DNA of 64,000 nt. Source: GWE2-42-39 sp963668595 (lineage in GTDB: Bacteria; Bacteroidota; Bacteroidia; Bacteroidales; Prolixibacteraceae). Under the pieces are notes generated by a model that had not been told where the DNA came from, made no database searches, and worked only from the letters and a program-made list of their open reading frames with translations. How positions within the stretch are numbered: the stretch's first letter is position 1; each line of letters opens with the position of its first letter. Shown here piece by piece: positions 51,864-60,737 of the stretch. The DNA is taken from contig OY764876.1 in NCBI GenBank assembly GCA_963668595.1, forward strand, positions 1,736,001-1,800,000, written 5' to 3'. The translations under genes were made by a program, and so were the position numbers.

Positions 51864-53501
51864 TTATTTCCATTCATCATATTGCTCGATAGCAGAGTTA
51901 TTCGCCAATTCGCTATATGGAACCGGGAACACATAAGTTTTCTCCAAGAACTTACGATTTTGTAAATCGCAATCAACATACTCGTAATTGAATCCGCTGG
52001 CATTTTTCGAAATTTTCATTCCATGTACACGGTAGCCATTGTATTCAACATGTGACAATTTCCAACGACGCATATCCCAATAGAGATGACCTTCGTATGC
52101 CAACTCAATTTTACGTTCTGTGCGGATTGCGTTAAACAAGTCAGTTCCTGAAATACCGCTCAATGCAGGCAATGCAACTTCTGTACGAGCACGAACAGCA
52201 TTCAAATCGGCAAGAGCTGCACCACTGTTTCCTAAATGAAAATTAGCTTCTGCCCTATTCAAATATACTTCAGCCAGACGAATCTCAACCCAGGTTTGAG
52301 TACTCAAATAAGTAATCAAATCAGTATGTTTCTCATCACGGAATTTACGCAAGTAATAACCAGTAGTAGTTCGTCCTTTTGCATAAGTATCTTCGCGGTA
52401 TCCCATAAATTTTCCATTTACTCCATCCACACAGTTCTCCATGGTTTTACCCATCCATGTTGAACCATTATAAATTACAGTTGCTTTAAAGCGAGGTTCC
52501 AACTCATCGTATGGAGGAGGAGTTGTTGTTCCCCCTGCAACATGCCACGGAGTCCAGTCAACTTTCGAACCATCTTTCTTTGTGTATAGCTCAACCATTT
52601 CCTGTGTTGGAGTTCCACTGGCACCCTGATTTTCAATTTCACCAAAAGTGGCATAATCTTTATCGAACGAGTGATTTGGACCTGTAACCAAATAATTGTA
52701 TTCGAGAATAGACTCTGTATTCCCACCCTTCCATGCATCTGCATATTTGTTTGTTAATGCATATTTGTTTAATGCAAACACTGCATCTGCAGCATCTTTT
52801 GCTGCTTGCCAACGTTCGGCATAAAGCATTGCACGAGACTTAAGAGCCAAAGCAGCTCCTTTTGTTACACGTCCTCTATCTGCACCAGTCCACTCATCGG
52901 GTAATGCAGTTGCTGCAAAATCAAGATCTTCGGCAATTAAATTCCAGGTTTCTTCCGCAGAAGAACGGTCTTTGTCTTTTTCGAGGTTCATATCTGTATA
53001 GAGAATTACACCTCCATGACGTTTGGCCAGTTGGAAATACAGAAAAGCTCTAAAAAAACGGGCTTGTCCTTCAAACAAAGTATTTTTCTCTTCTCCCAGA
53101 TTTGAATAATTTTTCAAACCAACCAGAAATTCATTTACCCTACGGATACGTTCATATGTATCTTTCCATGTACTCAACAGGTTACCTGTTGGAGACATTG
53201 TTTCAGGAGTAAATACGTAATTATTTGCATCTCCGGCCTTGCTTCCGGGTACATACGAACCATATTTTAATGTCTCGGTCAAACCTTCAGTCATACTTCC
53301 GCTAAACTGAGAATTACCAAAGTTCCCATAACGGTCGATATACGGGTAAAACCCATTAATATACAAGGTAACGTTAGCTTCATTTTTCCAAACCAATTTA
53401 TCTGAAATACGATCGGTTGGAGTTGTATCTAGCATTTCATCGCAGGCCACCAAACTAATGAGACCAAAGAATATGGCGATTCTAAATATTTTATTCTTCA
53501 T
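51864..53501 (-). CDS. susD: SusD/RagB outer-membrane glycan-binding lipoprotein
   Basis: A 545-residue lipoprotein (FFGLISLVAC). It has the SusD pattern: DTTPTDRISDKLVWKN after the Cys, TPR-type helices (ARFFRAFLYFQLAKRHGGVIL), the middle RLAEVYLNRAEANFHLGNSG, and the C-terminal ELAYEGHLYWDMRRWKL, FPVPYSELANN. It caps the SusC channel and captures the oligosaccharide. It follows susC by 19 bp. Confidence 0.97.
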   Translation of the reverse strand: MKNKIFRIAIFFGLISLVACDEMLDTTPTDRISDKLVWKNEANVTLYINGFYPYIDRYGNFGNSQFSGSMTEGLTETLKYGSYVPGSKAGDANNYVFTPETMSPTGNLLSTWKDTYERIRRVNEFLVGLKNYSNLGEEKNTLFEGQARFFRAFLYFQLAKRHGGVILYTDMNLEKDKDRSSAEETWNLIAEDLDFAATALPDEWTGADRGRVTKGAALALKSRAMLYAERWQAAKDAADAVFALNKYALTNKYADAWKGGNTESILEYNYLVTGPNHSFDKDYATFGEIENQGASGTPTQEMVELYTKKDGSKVDWTPWHVAGGTTTPPPYDELEPRFKATVIYNGSTWMGKTMENCVDGVNGKFMGYREDTYAKGRTTTGYYLRKFRDEKHTDLITYLSTQTWVEIRLAEVYLNRAEANFHLGNSGAALADLNAVRARTEVALPALSGISGTDLFNAIRTERKIELAYEGHLYWDMRRWKLSHVEYNGYRVHGMKISKNASGFNYEYVDCDLQNRKFLEKTYVFPVPYSELANNSAIEQYDEWK

Positions 53502-53520
53502 AATAACAATCGTTTAATGG

Positions 53521-56500
53521 TTAAAATACCAGTTTCAGACCTACCGACATAATTCGTTGCTGCGGATAGTAACCATTCGATACTCCGGGTTGTTCGGGGT
53601 CGATATTGTATTGTGACAGCGAACTGAATGTCAACAAGTTTTGACCTTCAACATATAATCTCAGTGATTCCATTCCTATAGGTTTTATCCAACTCTGAGG
53701 AACAGTATATCCTAGCTGCAAGCTTTTCAATCTCAGATAATCTCCTTTACGATACCAGAAAGAAGAAGAGAAAGCGTTGTTTGAACTAGCAGGAACCAAT
53801 GAAAGACGAGGGAATTCGCCTCCGGTATTATCCTCTCTCCATGAATTTTCCACCAGATATTTAGGAGAGTTTCCTCCATGATAGAAAGGACGAGTCATTG
53901 AAGTGTTATCCATTACACCACTGCTATAAACGCCAGTAAGAGCAACATCACGACCAACAGCTCCTTGCATTAATAGAGCAATATCAAAACCTCTCCATTC
54001 GCCATTAAACGTAAAACCGCCTACAAACTTTGGATAAGCCGATTTTCCTATATATCCACGGTCTTGCTCGTACGAAATAACTCCATCTCCGTTGCGGTCG
54101 CGATATTTAATGTCACCCACCCGTACATCTTTACCAACAATCAAAGGAGAATTATCAATTTCATCCTGGCTTTGGAACAATCCTTCAGAGATAAAGCCAA
54201 CTTGCGCACCAACCTCTTTCCCTGTCAGCTTCAACCAATCAGGGGTGTTGGGCGAGTCACTGTAACGCAACCAACGACGTTTGGTATAAGTACCATTGAT
54301 CCCGATCTTATATTTGAACTCACCAATTTTATTACTGTGTGTTAATGCAATCTCAAACCCTTTGTGATCCTGTTTATTATTATTTTCATATCCATACACA
54401 TAACCACCATATGAATCAGGATACGTTGCACTAACCGAGCTAAGCATATCATAGATGTATTTATAGAAAACATCAAATTCTACCCCTAACAAACCTTGCC
54501 ATAACATAGCATCGAAACCTGCATTATATTGAAGCGCCTTTGCCCAGGTAAGGTTAATATTTGCTGGTTTTGAAGTAAATAAACCACTTTGTGCAACACC
54601 ACCTAATACAACCGCTGGATTATCAAGGAATGACAAGGTATTAAGAAAGTAATATGGACTAATTTCAGTTGTTCCTGTCAACCCAACACTTGCTCTCAAT
54701 TTCAAATTATCAACATAGGCAAATTTATTTTTAAACCAGTTTTCTTCAGAAATACGCCATCCTAATGAAGCTGCAGGGAACGGACTCCAGCGTTTTCCTT
54801 TAACCATTCCTCCAAATACATAACTACCATCGTAACGTAACGACATTTCAGCCAGGTATTTTTTGTTATAATCATAAGTAAAACGCCCCAAGAAACCAGC
54901 CTGACGCTGTTCGTAGCTACTTCCTGAAACCTTTGTTTTATTTGCAAGAGTGGCATAATCCAGTTCATCCAGCTCAATAATATCAAATCCATATCCGTAT
55001 GCACCAAAGCTGTTTCCTTCTTTCTGAATTGTTTCCATCAATGCCAAAGCCGAGATATTATGCAAACCAAATGTATTCTCATAGCGAATACTGGTATTCG
55101 TTGTCAAGTGCTCGTAGTGAGACAAGCCTTCAACTAAACTTGTTGAAGTACCTCTGGCATCGTAAGTATAGGAATATGAAATATCCCCTGCCGGAGAAGA
55201 AGGAGTATTAGCAACTTTCGTATAATATGGTGTAGAGAAAGATTTAGATGTTTGATAAGACATATCATACGAAGCCAAAAACTTCATACTCAAACCTTTT
55301 AAAAAAGGAGCTTTATAATTTAATGCAAAATTTGTCTGTAAAACACTCGTCTTCACTTTACTGTAACCAGTTAAATCAGATGCAGCCAAAGGGTTGACAT
55401 ATGAACTTGCAGTACGTGTTGAAACAGGAATTCCATCAATTTCTTCCGGAACATATGGATGTGCTCGCATTGCCTGCTGTGGAATATTATTCCAATCGTT
55501 TGGCGAAGCTGAATATCCCGGACGATTACGTTCTTCGATACGGCCTGCTATGTCAAAAGTCAGGTTCAGGTTGTTAGCAACAACGGCATCGATATTTGAA
55601 CGCAAATTGATTCGATTGTAATCAAATCCTTTCACGTTGCCGTCCTGATTATAATTTCCCAATGAAACAAAATACTTTATTTTATCTGTTCCACCTGAAG
55701 CATTCACGTTAAAGTTTGTAGTTGAACCAACATCAAAGGTTTTTTTATACCAATTGGTATTTCCCCATCCATCTGTCGGGTCATTATTGGTCATTTTTGC
55801 TACCTGCTCTGCTGAAAAAACGATCGGATCGCCGTCCATTTCACGAGCTTTGTTATACCAATATGCATATCCTGGACCATCAAGCAATTCAAGCATTGTC
55901 GCATTAGTGCTAACGCCATATGAACCTGTAAATGAAATTTTCGAAGGAGCTGTTGTTCCTCGTTTTGTAGTAACAATTACAACAGAGTTAGCATCCAATC
56001 CGTACACCGATGCTGAAGACGCATCTTTCAATACCGAAACTGAAGCAATTTCATTCGGGTCAATTTCTGAAATAGAACGTTCTACTCCATCGACAATATA
56101 TTTAGCTCCTGTTCCACGGACAATAATACTCGCACCATCAGCTCCTGGTTGACCTGATTGTTGCAATGCAACAACCCCCGAAACCAATCCGCCTAACATA
56201 TTAGTAATATTTCCAACCGGAGCTTTCAGAAGATCTTTTCCTGAGATCTGAGATACGGCACCTGTTACATTTTGTCTCTTTTGTGTACCATATCCAACTA
56301 CTACTACTTCATTAAGTCCTTCCCTTTTTTCAGGAAGCGCAACTTTGAAGTCTTTCCGATCACCTACTTTCAACTCTACTGTTTCGTAACCGATGAACGA
56401 AAATACTAACACATCGGAAGCAGACGAAACTGCAATCGTAAATTTACCATCAAAATCGGTGATGGTTCCCATCGTAGTCCCTTTAACTGAAACGGACGCA

Positions 56501-56631
56501 CCGATCAATGCCTCGCCCTTTTCATCTGAAACGTTTCCTTTCACTGTTCCCTGAGCCCAACCAATTTGTGCAAGCAGGAGCAAAGCAACAGTCAAAGCAT
56601 AGCCCATTGAGCTAATTCGCTTTTTAATCAT
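53521..56631 (-). CDS. susC: SusC/RagA TonB-dependent outer-membrane receptor
   Basis: A 1036-residue protein with signal peptide (YALTVALLLLAQIGWA), a carboxypeptidase-like domain (VKGNVSDEKGEALIGASVSVKG), the TonB box region (EVVVVGYGTQKRQNVTGAVS), a plug domain (VSGVVALQQSGQPGADG, GASIIVRGTG, VSVLKDASSASVYGLDANSV) and a 22-strand barrel ending in RIMSVGLKLVF. It imports oligosaccharides with SusD and energy from TonB. I start at MIKKRISSMGYAL, since the longer frame has 29 extra residues ahead of the signal peptide. First structural gene of the locus. Confidence 0.97.
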   Translation of the reverse strand: MIKKRISSMGYALTVALLLLAQIGWAQGTVKGNVSDEKGEALIGASVSVKGTTMGTITDFDGKFTIAVSSASDVLVFSFIGYETVELKVGDRKDFKVALPEKREGLNEVVVVGYGTQKRQNVTGAVSQISGKDLLKAPVGNITNMLGGLVSGVVALQQSGQPGADGASIIVRGTGAKYIVDGVERSISEIDPNEIASVSVLKDASSASVYGLDANSVVIVTTKRGTTAPSKISFTGSYGVSTNATMLELLDGPGYAYWYNKAREMDGDPIVFSAEQVAKMTNNDPTDGWGNTNWYKKTFDVGSTTNFNVNASGGTDKIKYFVSLGNYNQDGNVKGFDYNRINLRSNIDAVVANNLNLTFDIAGRIEERNRPGYSASPNDWNNIPQQAMRAHPYVPEEIDGIPVSTRTASSYVNPLAASDLTGYSKVKTSVLQTNFALNYKAPFLKGLSMKFLASYDMSYQTSKSFSTPYYTKVANTPSSPAGDISYSYTYDARGTSTSLVEGLSHYEHLTTNTSIRYENTFGLHNISALALMETIQKEGNSFGAYGYGFDIIELDELDYATLANKTKVSGSSYEQRQAGFLGRFTYDYNKKYLAEMSLRYDGSYVFGGMVKGKRWSPFPAASLGWRISEENWFKNKFAYVDNLKLRASVGLTGTTEISPYYFLNTLSFLDNPAVVLGGVAQSGLFTSKPANINLTWAKALQYNAGFDAMLWQGLLGVEFDVFYKYIYDMLSSVSATYPDSYGGYVYGYENNNKQDHKGFEIALTHSNKIGEFKYKIGINGTYTKRRWLRYSDSPNTPDWLKLTGKEVGAQVGFISEGLFQSQDEIDNSPLIVGKDVRVGDIKYRDRNGDGVISYEQDRGYIGKSAYPKFVGGFTFNGEWRGFDIALLMQGAVGRDVALTGVYSSGVMDNTSMTRPFYHGGNSPKYLVENSWREDNTGGEFPRLSLVPASSNNAFSSSFWYRKGDYLRLKSLQLGYTVPQSWIKPIGMESLRLYVEGQNLLTFSSLSQYNIDPEQPGVSNGYYPQQRIMSVGLKLVF

Positions 56632-56794
56632 ATGGATTAATTTTTTTTTAATGAATAATGAAATATTCCTGAAAAGCAGTTTGTATGAATGAAATACATC
56701 CTGCAAAAAAACACCCACTGAATTTCAAACTTTTACCCATAAAAGTGTTTGAATATTCATTGGTAAACCGTCATTTTTTGAAAGTACAAGTCAC

Positions 56795-56816
56795 TTCATC
56801 TCAGCACTGAGATGAA
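56795..56816. promoter_or_regulatory. Perfect 22-bp palindrome upstream of susC
   Basis: Two 10-bp arms, TTCATCTCAG and CTGAGATGAA, are separated only by CA. There is no T run, so it is unlike a terminator. It is 165 bp upstream of susC in the 350-bp gap between susC and the ROK gene, and is a good candidate operator for a dimeric regulator. The rest of the gap shows AT-rich sequence and a GCCTG..CAGGC pair near 56880-56910. Confidence 0.6.
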
Positions 56817-56980
56817 TCCAACATATAGGTTTTTAATAAAATAGAAGTAAATTTGTGTTGTCGAATATTCACTTCCGCCTGTCCTTGTGCTTTATGCCTT
56901 GTGGCAGGCTTTTTCGTTTAATAAATCTTTCTTTTTCATTTTTTCATAGTATATCAGTTTTTTGGTTATAATTTTCCTCA

Positions 56981-58189
56981 TTATATCAATTGCATTCGCC
57001 TCAAAACAATCGCGCCGGCCCCCCGCACAGCGGCATCACCTATCGATGAAAAAATCAGCTCGCAATTACGCAATGGCAACGATAGTGCAGTATGCGTCAT
57101 TCCTGATTTAATAGAATCAATTAGCACTTCACGTGCCGAGGCAAAATTACCCCCGATGATAATTACGCCCGGATTCAATAAATTAATCATGTTCCCCAGA
57201 GCTTTTCCTATTTTAAAGCCCATTCCATGAACCAATGAAATTGAAAGAGCATCGCCATTCCATGCAGCTCTTATAATATCTTCGTAATGAACTGAGTCCA
57301 GTTCTTTTACATTCAGTAACAATGAACTTTCTCCGGCGTGCACCTGTTCCTGGAAATTTTGCTCCAAAGCGTATCCAGAAACTTCAGTCCCCAAACATCC
57401 GCGTTTTCCACACAAACAAAGTTTATCCGATTCGCCCAACTGCATGTGACCAAACTCGCCGGCAAATCCCTGTTCGCCAATTACCAGTTCGCCGTTTGTA
57501 ATAAGTGCCATCCCCAACCCGCGGCTCAAATTCACAACCAGTGCATTTTTCACATCTCGGGCATAACCAAACACCTGTTCTGCCAGTCCCAGCACATGGG
57601 TATCATTATCAATATACACCGACAGAGATAAACGGTCTGACAAATACGAGGTAAGCGAATTGTCAAGAAAGTTGAAATAGTTATATGAATTTCCGGTTCG
57701 GGTATTTACGCGACCAGTTATACCCACTCCTACTCCAAGGATGTGACTGGTATCAACCCCCGACTGCGAAATAGTATCGGTAATAAACTGAATTACCCGT
57801 TCCAGTGATTCAGGCGAATTTTCAAGTATAAACGATTGATCTTCGTTTCGGAATATTTCGTCCATCGCCAGATTAAAAATACTGACATAAACGCTTTTTA
57901 ACTGTACTACAACGCCAACACAAAAGGCATAATTCGAGTCAGTTTTATAGGATGAAGGACGACGGCCGTTGTCGGTTTCCTTTTTTCCCGATTCGATAAT
58001 GATATTTTTTTCAATTAATTCATTAATCAAACGAGTACCTGTCGGAACACTTAGCTTTACCTTCTTGCAAATATCAGGAATTGTTAACGGTTCAACCGAC
58101 TTGTTCAACAAGGCAACAATTTTACGCTTTTGAGCATACTGCCTGTTTTCGTTGTTTACATCCTTAATATCTTTCAAGAATAAATCCAT
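56981..58189 (-). CDS. ROK-family transcriptional regulator (NagC/XylR type)
   Basis: A 402-residue protein with an N-terminal winged helix (KRKIVALLNKSVEPLTIPDI, TGTRLINELIEKNIII) and a ROK sugar-kinase-like domain: GVGVGITGRVNTRTG, VYIDNDTHVLGLAEQ, GEQGFAGEFGHMQLGE and the zinc-site LCLCGKRGCLGTEVSG with the conserved cysteines. NPGVIIIGG follows. It lies upstream of susC on the same strand and replaces the HTCS or ECF regulators commonly seen in such loci. ROK repressors usually respond to an imported amino sugar, xylose or glucose. Confidence 0.93.
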   Translation of the reverse strand: MDLFLKDIKDVNNENRQYAQKRKIVALLNKSVEPLTIPDICKKVKLSVPTGTRLINELIEKNIIIESGKKETDNGRRPSSYKTDSNYAFCVGVVVQLKSVYVSIFNLAMDEIFRNEDQSFILENSPESLERVIQFITDTISQSGVDTSHILGVGVGITGRVNTRTGNSYNYFNFLDNSLTSYLSDRLSLSVYIDNDTHVLGLAEQVFGYARDVKNALVVNLSRGLGMALITNGELVIGEQGFAGEFGHMQLGESDKLCLCGKRGCLGTEVSGYALEQNFQEQVHAGESSLLLNVKELDSVHYEDIIRAAWNGDALSISLVHGMGFKIGKALGNMINLLNPGVIIIGGNFASAREVLIDSIKSGMTHTALSLPLRNCELIFSSIGDAAVRGAGAIVLRRMQLI

Positions 58190-58251
58190 ACGGCCGAACT
58201 CATTATTATTTTTATTTTACTACTGCAAGTTTATAATTTTTTTTACTAACT

Positions 58252-58265
58252 AAAAACATGTTTTT
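58252..58265. promoter_or_regulatory. 14-bp palindrome upstream of the ROK gene
   Basis: AAAAACATGTTTTT is self-complementary. It lies 63 bp upstream of the ROK start in the 320-bp gap before the TPR gene. It is AT-rich, so chance is a real alternative. A short open frame in this gap crosses a terminator and is not called. Confidence 0.3.
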
Positions 58266-58460
58266 AAATATTATTTCACATTTATTCACTTTTTATCGAT
58301 CCATTTTACCCGAAACGCTAAATAAATGCGCGCTTTTACGAAACTCATACAAGCAGGAATAAAAAAAAGACTAGCTCAATTTCTTTTACTTTTCATCCAT
58401 AAATTAGAGAAAAAACAATTGGAAGGGGAAAATAAGAATGCTTTCTCGCATAGCAAAAAA

Positions 58461-58490
58461 AAGAGGTTGCCACTACTGACAACCTCTTTT
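58461..58490 (-). terminator. Terminator after the TPR gene
   Basis: GAGGTTG and CAACCTC pair around a 10-nt loop with a run of eight A before it, giving a clear T run on the minus strand. It lies 23 bp after the TPR gene stop. Confidence 0.75.
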
Positions 58491-58512
58491 CTGAAAGATA
58501 AAACGGAATAAA

Positions 58513-59166
58513 TTATCCGTTGATATTCTGTTCGCAAGCTGCTTTCAACTGTTTTGCAGTTTCATCAGCCGGAGTAATTTCCAATGCTTTTTCGAATAAA
58601 GGCAATGCTTTTTTAAACTCGTCTTTTGCCTTCTCTGTTGCACTTTTATATGCATCATCGTTCGTGGTATATTTTCCGGCAGCTACATCATCTGCTGCCG
58701 ATTTCAAAATTGCGGCACCTGCCTTATAGAAAGCATTTCCTTCTTTCAAATAATAGGTAGAAAGCATGTCTTTTACTTTTTCATCAGCTGGATTTGAAGC
58801 TAAAGCAGCTTGCAAAGTAGCCACATAACCTTCTTCGTCGCCTAATTTCTTCTGTGAGTTTGCTTTATACAACAAAGCTGTTGAAACTTTATAATTACTC
58901 TCTACTGATTTTGAGAAGAAATCTACGGCTTTTTTGAAATCTTCAATTTTATACGCGCAATATCCAGCATTGTACATCATTGCTAAATCTGCCTCTTCCT
59001 GATCCCATTTTGCCAATGATTGTTCAAAAAGTTCCAATGCCTTTTTGTAATCTTTCGCTCTCAGAGCATCATTCCCGTCATTCTTCAAGTCTAGTGCGCT
59101 CTTATCCTGCGCAATACCAACCATTGTCCCAATACAAAATGCTACCAACAAAAAAATACGCTTCAT
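58513..59166 (-). CDS. Exported TPR-repeat protein
   Basis: A 217-residue protein with a signal peptide (FLLVAFCIGTMVGIAQD). At least three TPR motifs are visible: LKNDGNDALRAKDYKKALELFEQ, MMYNAGYCAYKIEDFKKAVDFFS, and a C-terminal pair ending in LPLFEKALEITPADETAKQL. A long helical part (about 140-190) separates them. Such proteins are scaffolds in the periplasm; no partner is indicated. I start at MKRIFLLVAF to give the signal peptide. Confidence 0.85.
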   Translation of the reverse strand: MKRIFLLVAFCIGTMVGIAQDKSALDLKNDGNDALRAKDYKKALELFEQSLAKWDQEEADLAMMYNAGYCAYKIEDFKKAVDFFSKSVESNYKVSTALLYKANSQKKLGDEEGYVATLQAALASNPADEKVKDMLSTYYLKEGNAFYKAGAAILKSAADDVAAGKYTTNDDAYKSATEKAKDEFKKALPLFEKALEITPADETAKQLKAACEQNING

Positions 59167-59220
59167 AGTAATTCCTTTTAGTAAGTTATCGTTTAAATTA
59201 AGTGTTTTTTTTCTCGTTCT

Positions 59221-59228
59221 CAAAAATA
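59221..59228 (-). promoter_or_regulatory. Candidate -7 box of the TPR gene
   Basis: TATTTTTG fits TAnnTTTG and gives a leader of about 48 nt before the TPR start. A clear -33 TTTG is lacking. Confidence 0.4.
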
Positions 59229-59329
59229 ACAATAATGATCAGAAATGAAAAGAAACAAGCTAATCAATTACTAATCTGACCAATAATTATTCAAAATATC
59301 AGAAATTACATTCTTTTGTTTTCTGATTA

Positions 59330-59605
59330 TCAGGGATTGAATTGATCGGGATGAAAAAATCCTAAAATGCTTTTTGCCATTTCCATATCCACCAAAGCTT
59401 GCTTGTCGTGCGGAATAACTTCCAAAATTTCATTGCATTCGTTTATCAATCCGCCCCAATTTTGTTTTTTCGAATAAACCATCGCGGCCTGCCGATGTAA
59501 TTGAATTTTAGCCTCCATATCAGCCACTTGATTTCGATTATCATTAATCAACCGAAGAGCTTCGTCAAGTTGATTTGCTTCTATTAATGTCTGAATTTCG
59601 TTCAC
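59330..59605 (-). CDS. Small TPR-like protein, unknown function
   Basis: A 91-residue helical protein starting with GTG (NEIQTLIEANQLDEALRLIND), with two TPR-like helix pairs (RQAAMVYSKKQNWGGLINECN, DKQALVDMEMAKSIL). It ends in GFFHPDQFNP. It begins 8 bp after the glycerate kinase gene, which suggests translation from the same message. No function can be given. The next methionine is too far in to be the start. Confidence 0.65.
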   Translation of the reverse strand: MNEIQTLIEANQLDEALRLINDNRNQVADMEAKIQLHRQAAMVYSKKQNWGGLINECNEILEVIPHDKQALVDMEMAKSILGFFHPDQFNP

Positions 59606-59612
59606 CGGTACT

Positions 59613-60725
59613 CTATTTTCTGTTTTTTAACAATCTGGCAATCTCAATAGTTTTCTCATAAATCAATTCCTGAGAATGCATCATCGAATAATTTATTTTA
59701 TCAGGAGCATCAACCAAGGGAAAAATTTCATCGAAAGGATTTTCATTCAGCGATTCACAGATACCGGTTAGCGCAAATACCTTTTTTTGCCGCTCGCGTG
59801 CACGGCATGCAACCACAAAAGGGGCTTTTTGACTCAAACTCTGCGCATCCAGTTTCCCTTCCCCGGTAATCACGACATCGGCCCATTCCAAATGTTTATC
59901 AAAATCGATTTTATTCAGAATAAAATCGGCGCCGGCAACCGTTTCGGCACAGAACAAGGCTTTCATTGCAACAGGAATCCCGCCAGCAGCTCCATCTCCT
60001 GCATCATCTCCAAGAATTCGGGCTGTCTCTTTCTGCAAAATCTGACACCAATTCACCAAGCCACTCTCCAGGCATTCAAGCATTTCGCCGGAGGCACCTT
60101 TTTGCGGCGCAAAAACCCGTGCAGCTCCCTTTTCGCCTAACAAAGGATTGTCCACATCGCAAATCAATTTTATTTTTATTTCCGAAGAGACTTCATTTTC
60201 TGAAGAATCAATACGTCTAATTGCAAGCAAAGACTCTCCTCGTCCATGGATTAATTGGCCTGATTCTGCAAAAAAACGAAAACCAAGAGCTTCGAGCAAG
60301 CCACTTCCACCATCCACCGTTGCACTTCCTCCCAAACCCAGCCAGATTTCAGTTGCCCCCCGGCGAATTGCATCACGTATCAGCTCGCCTGTACCAAAGC
60401 TACTTGCCAACATCGGATTGAGTTCATCCTTCCGCAAATTTTTCATTCCCGAAGCGCTTGCCATTTCAATAACTGCCAGATCGTTTTTCAAGCCATATTC
60501 GGCATTCAAAGAGCGTCCCAGCGGATCATTTACGACACAAACAATTCGATCTAAATTTAAGGCCCGAATCAATATCTCCCCCGTTCCATCGCCACCATCG
60601 GCAACAGGCAACAAACGACACTCAAACGACGGATCCGTTTCATGAAAAGCATGTTTCATTATTTCGGAAAATGACAGGGCATCGAGACTGCCTTTCATGC
60701 TGTTTGGAGCCAATAATATTTTCAT
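59613..60725 (-). CDS. Glycerate kinase (GlxK/GarK family)
   Basis: A 370-residue enzyme phosphorylating D-glycerate. The start KILLAPNSMKGSLDALSF, the motif LLPVADGGDGTGEIL, GLGGSATVDGGSGLLEALGF, ARVFAPQKGAS and DVVITGEGKLDAQSLSQKAP are typical of the type I family. It lies 12 bp after the RelA gene and could be co-transcribed with it. With the 2-hydroxyacid dehydrogenase at 30486 it could feed glycerate into glycolysis, but they are not adjacent. Confidence 0.94.
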   Translation of the reverse strand: MKILLAPNSMKGSLDALSFSEIMKHAFHETDPSFECRLLPVADGGDGTGEILIRALNLDRIVCVVNDPLGRSLNAEYGLKNDLAVIEMASASGMKNLRKDELNPMLASSFGTGELIRDAIRRGATEIWLGLGGSATVDGGSGLLEALGFRFFAESGQLIHGRGESLLAIRRIDSSENEVSSEIKIKLICDVDNPLLGEKGAARVFAPQKGASGEMLECLESGLVNWCQILQKETARILGDDAGDGAAGGIPVAMKALFCAETVAGADFILNKIDFDKHLEWADVVITGEGKLDAQSLSQKAPFVVACRARERQKKVFALTGICESLNENPFDEIFPLVDAPDKINYSMMHSQELIYEKTIEIARLLKNRK

Positions 60726-60737
60726 TGGTACATCAAT

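Noticed and set aside
58326..58511. A 61-residue basic protein on the plus strand
   Set aside because: It runs through the terminator of the TPR gene and has no recognisable features.
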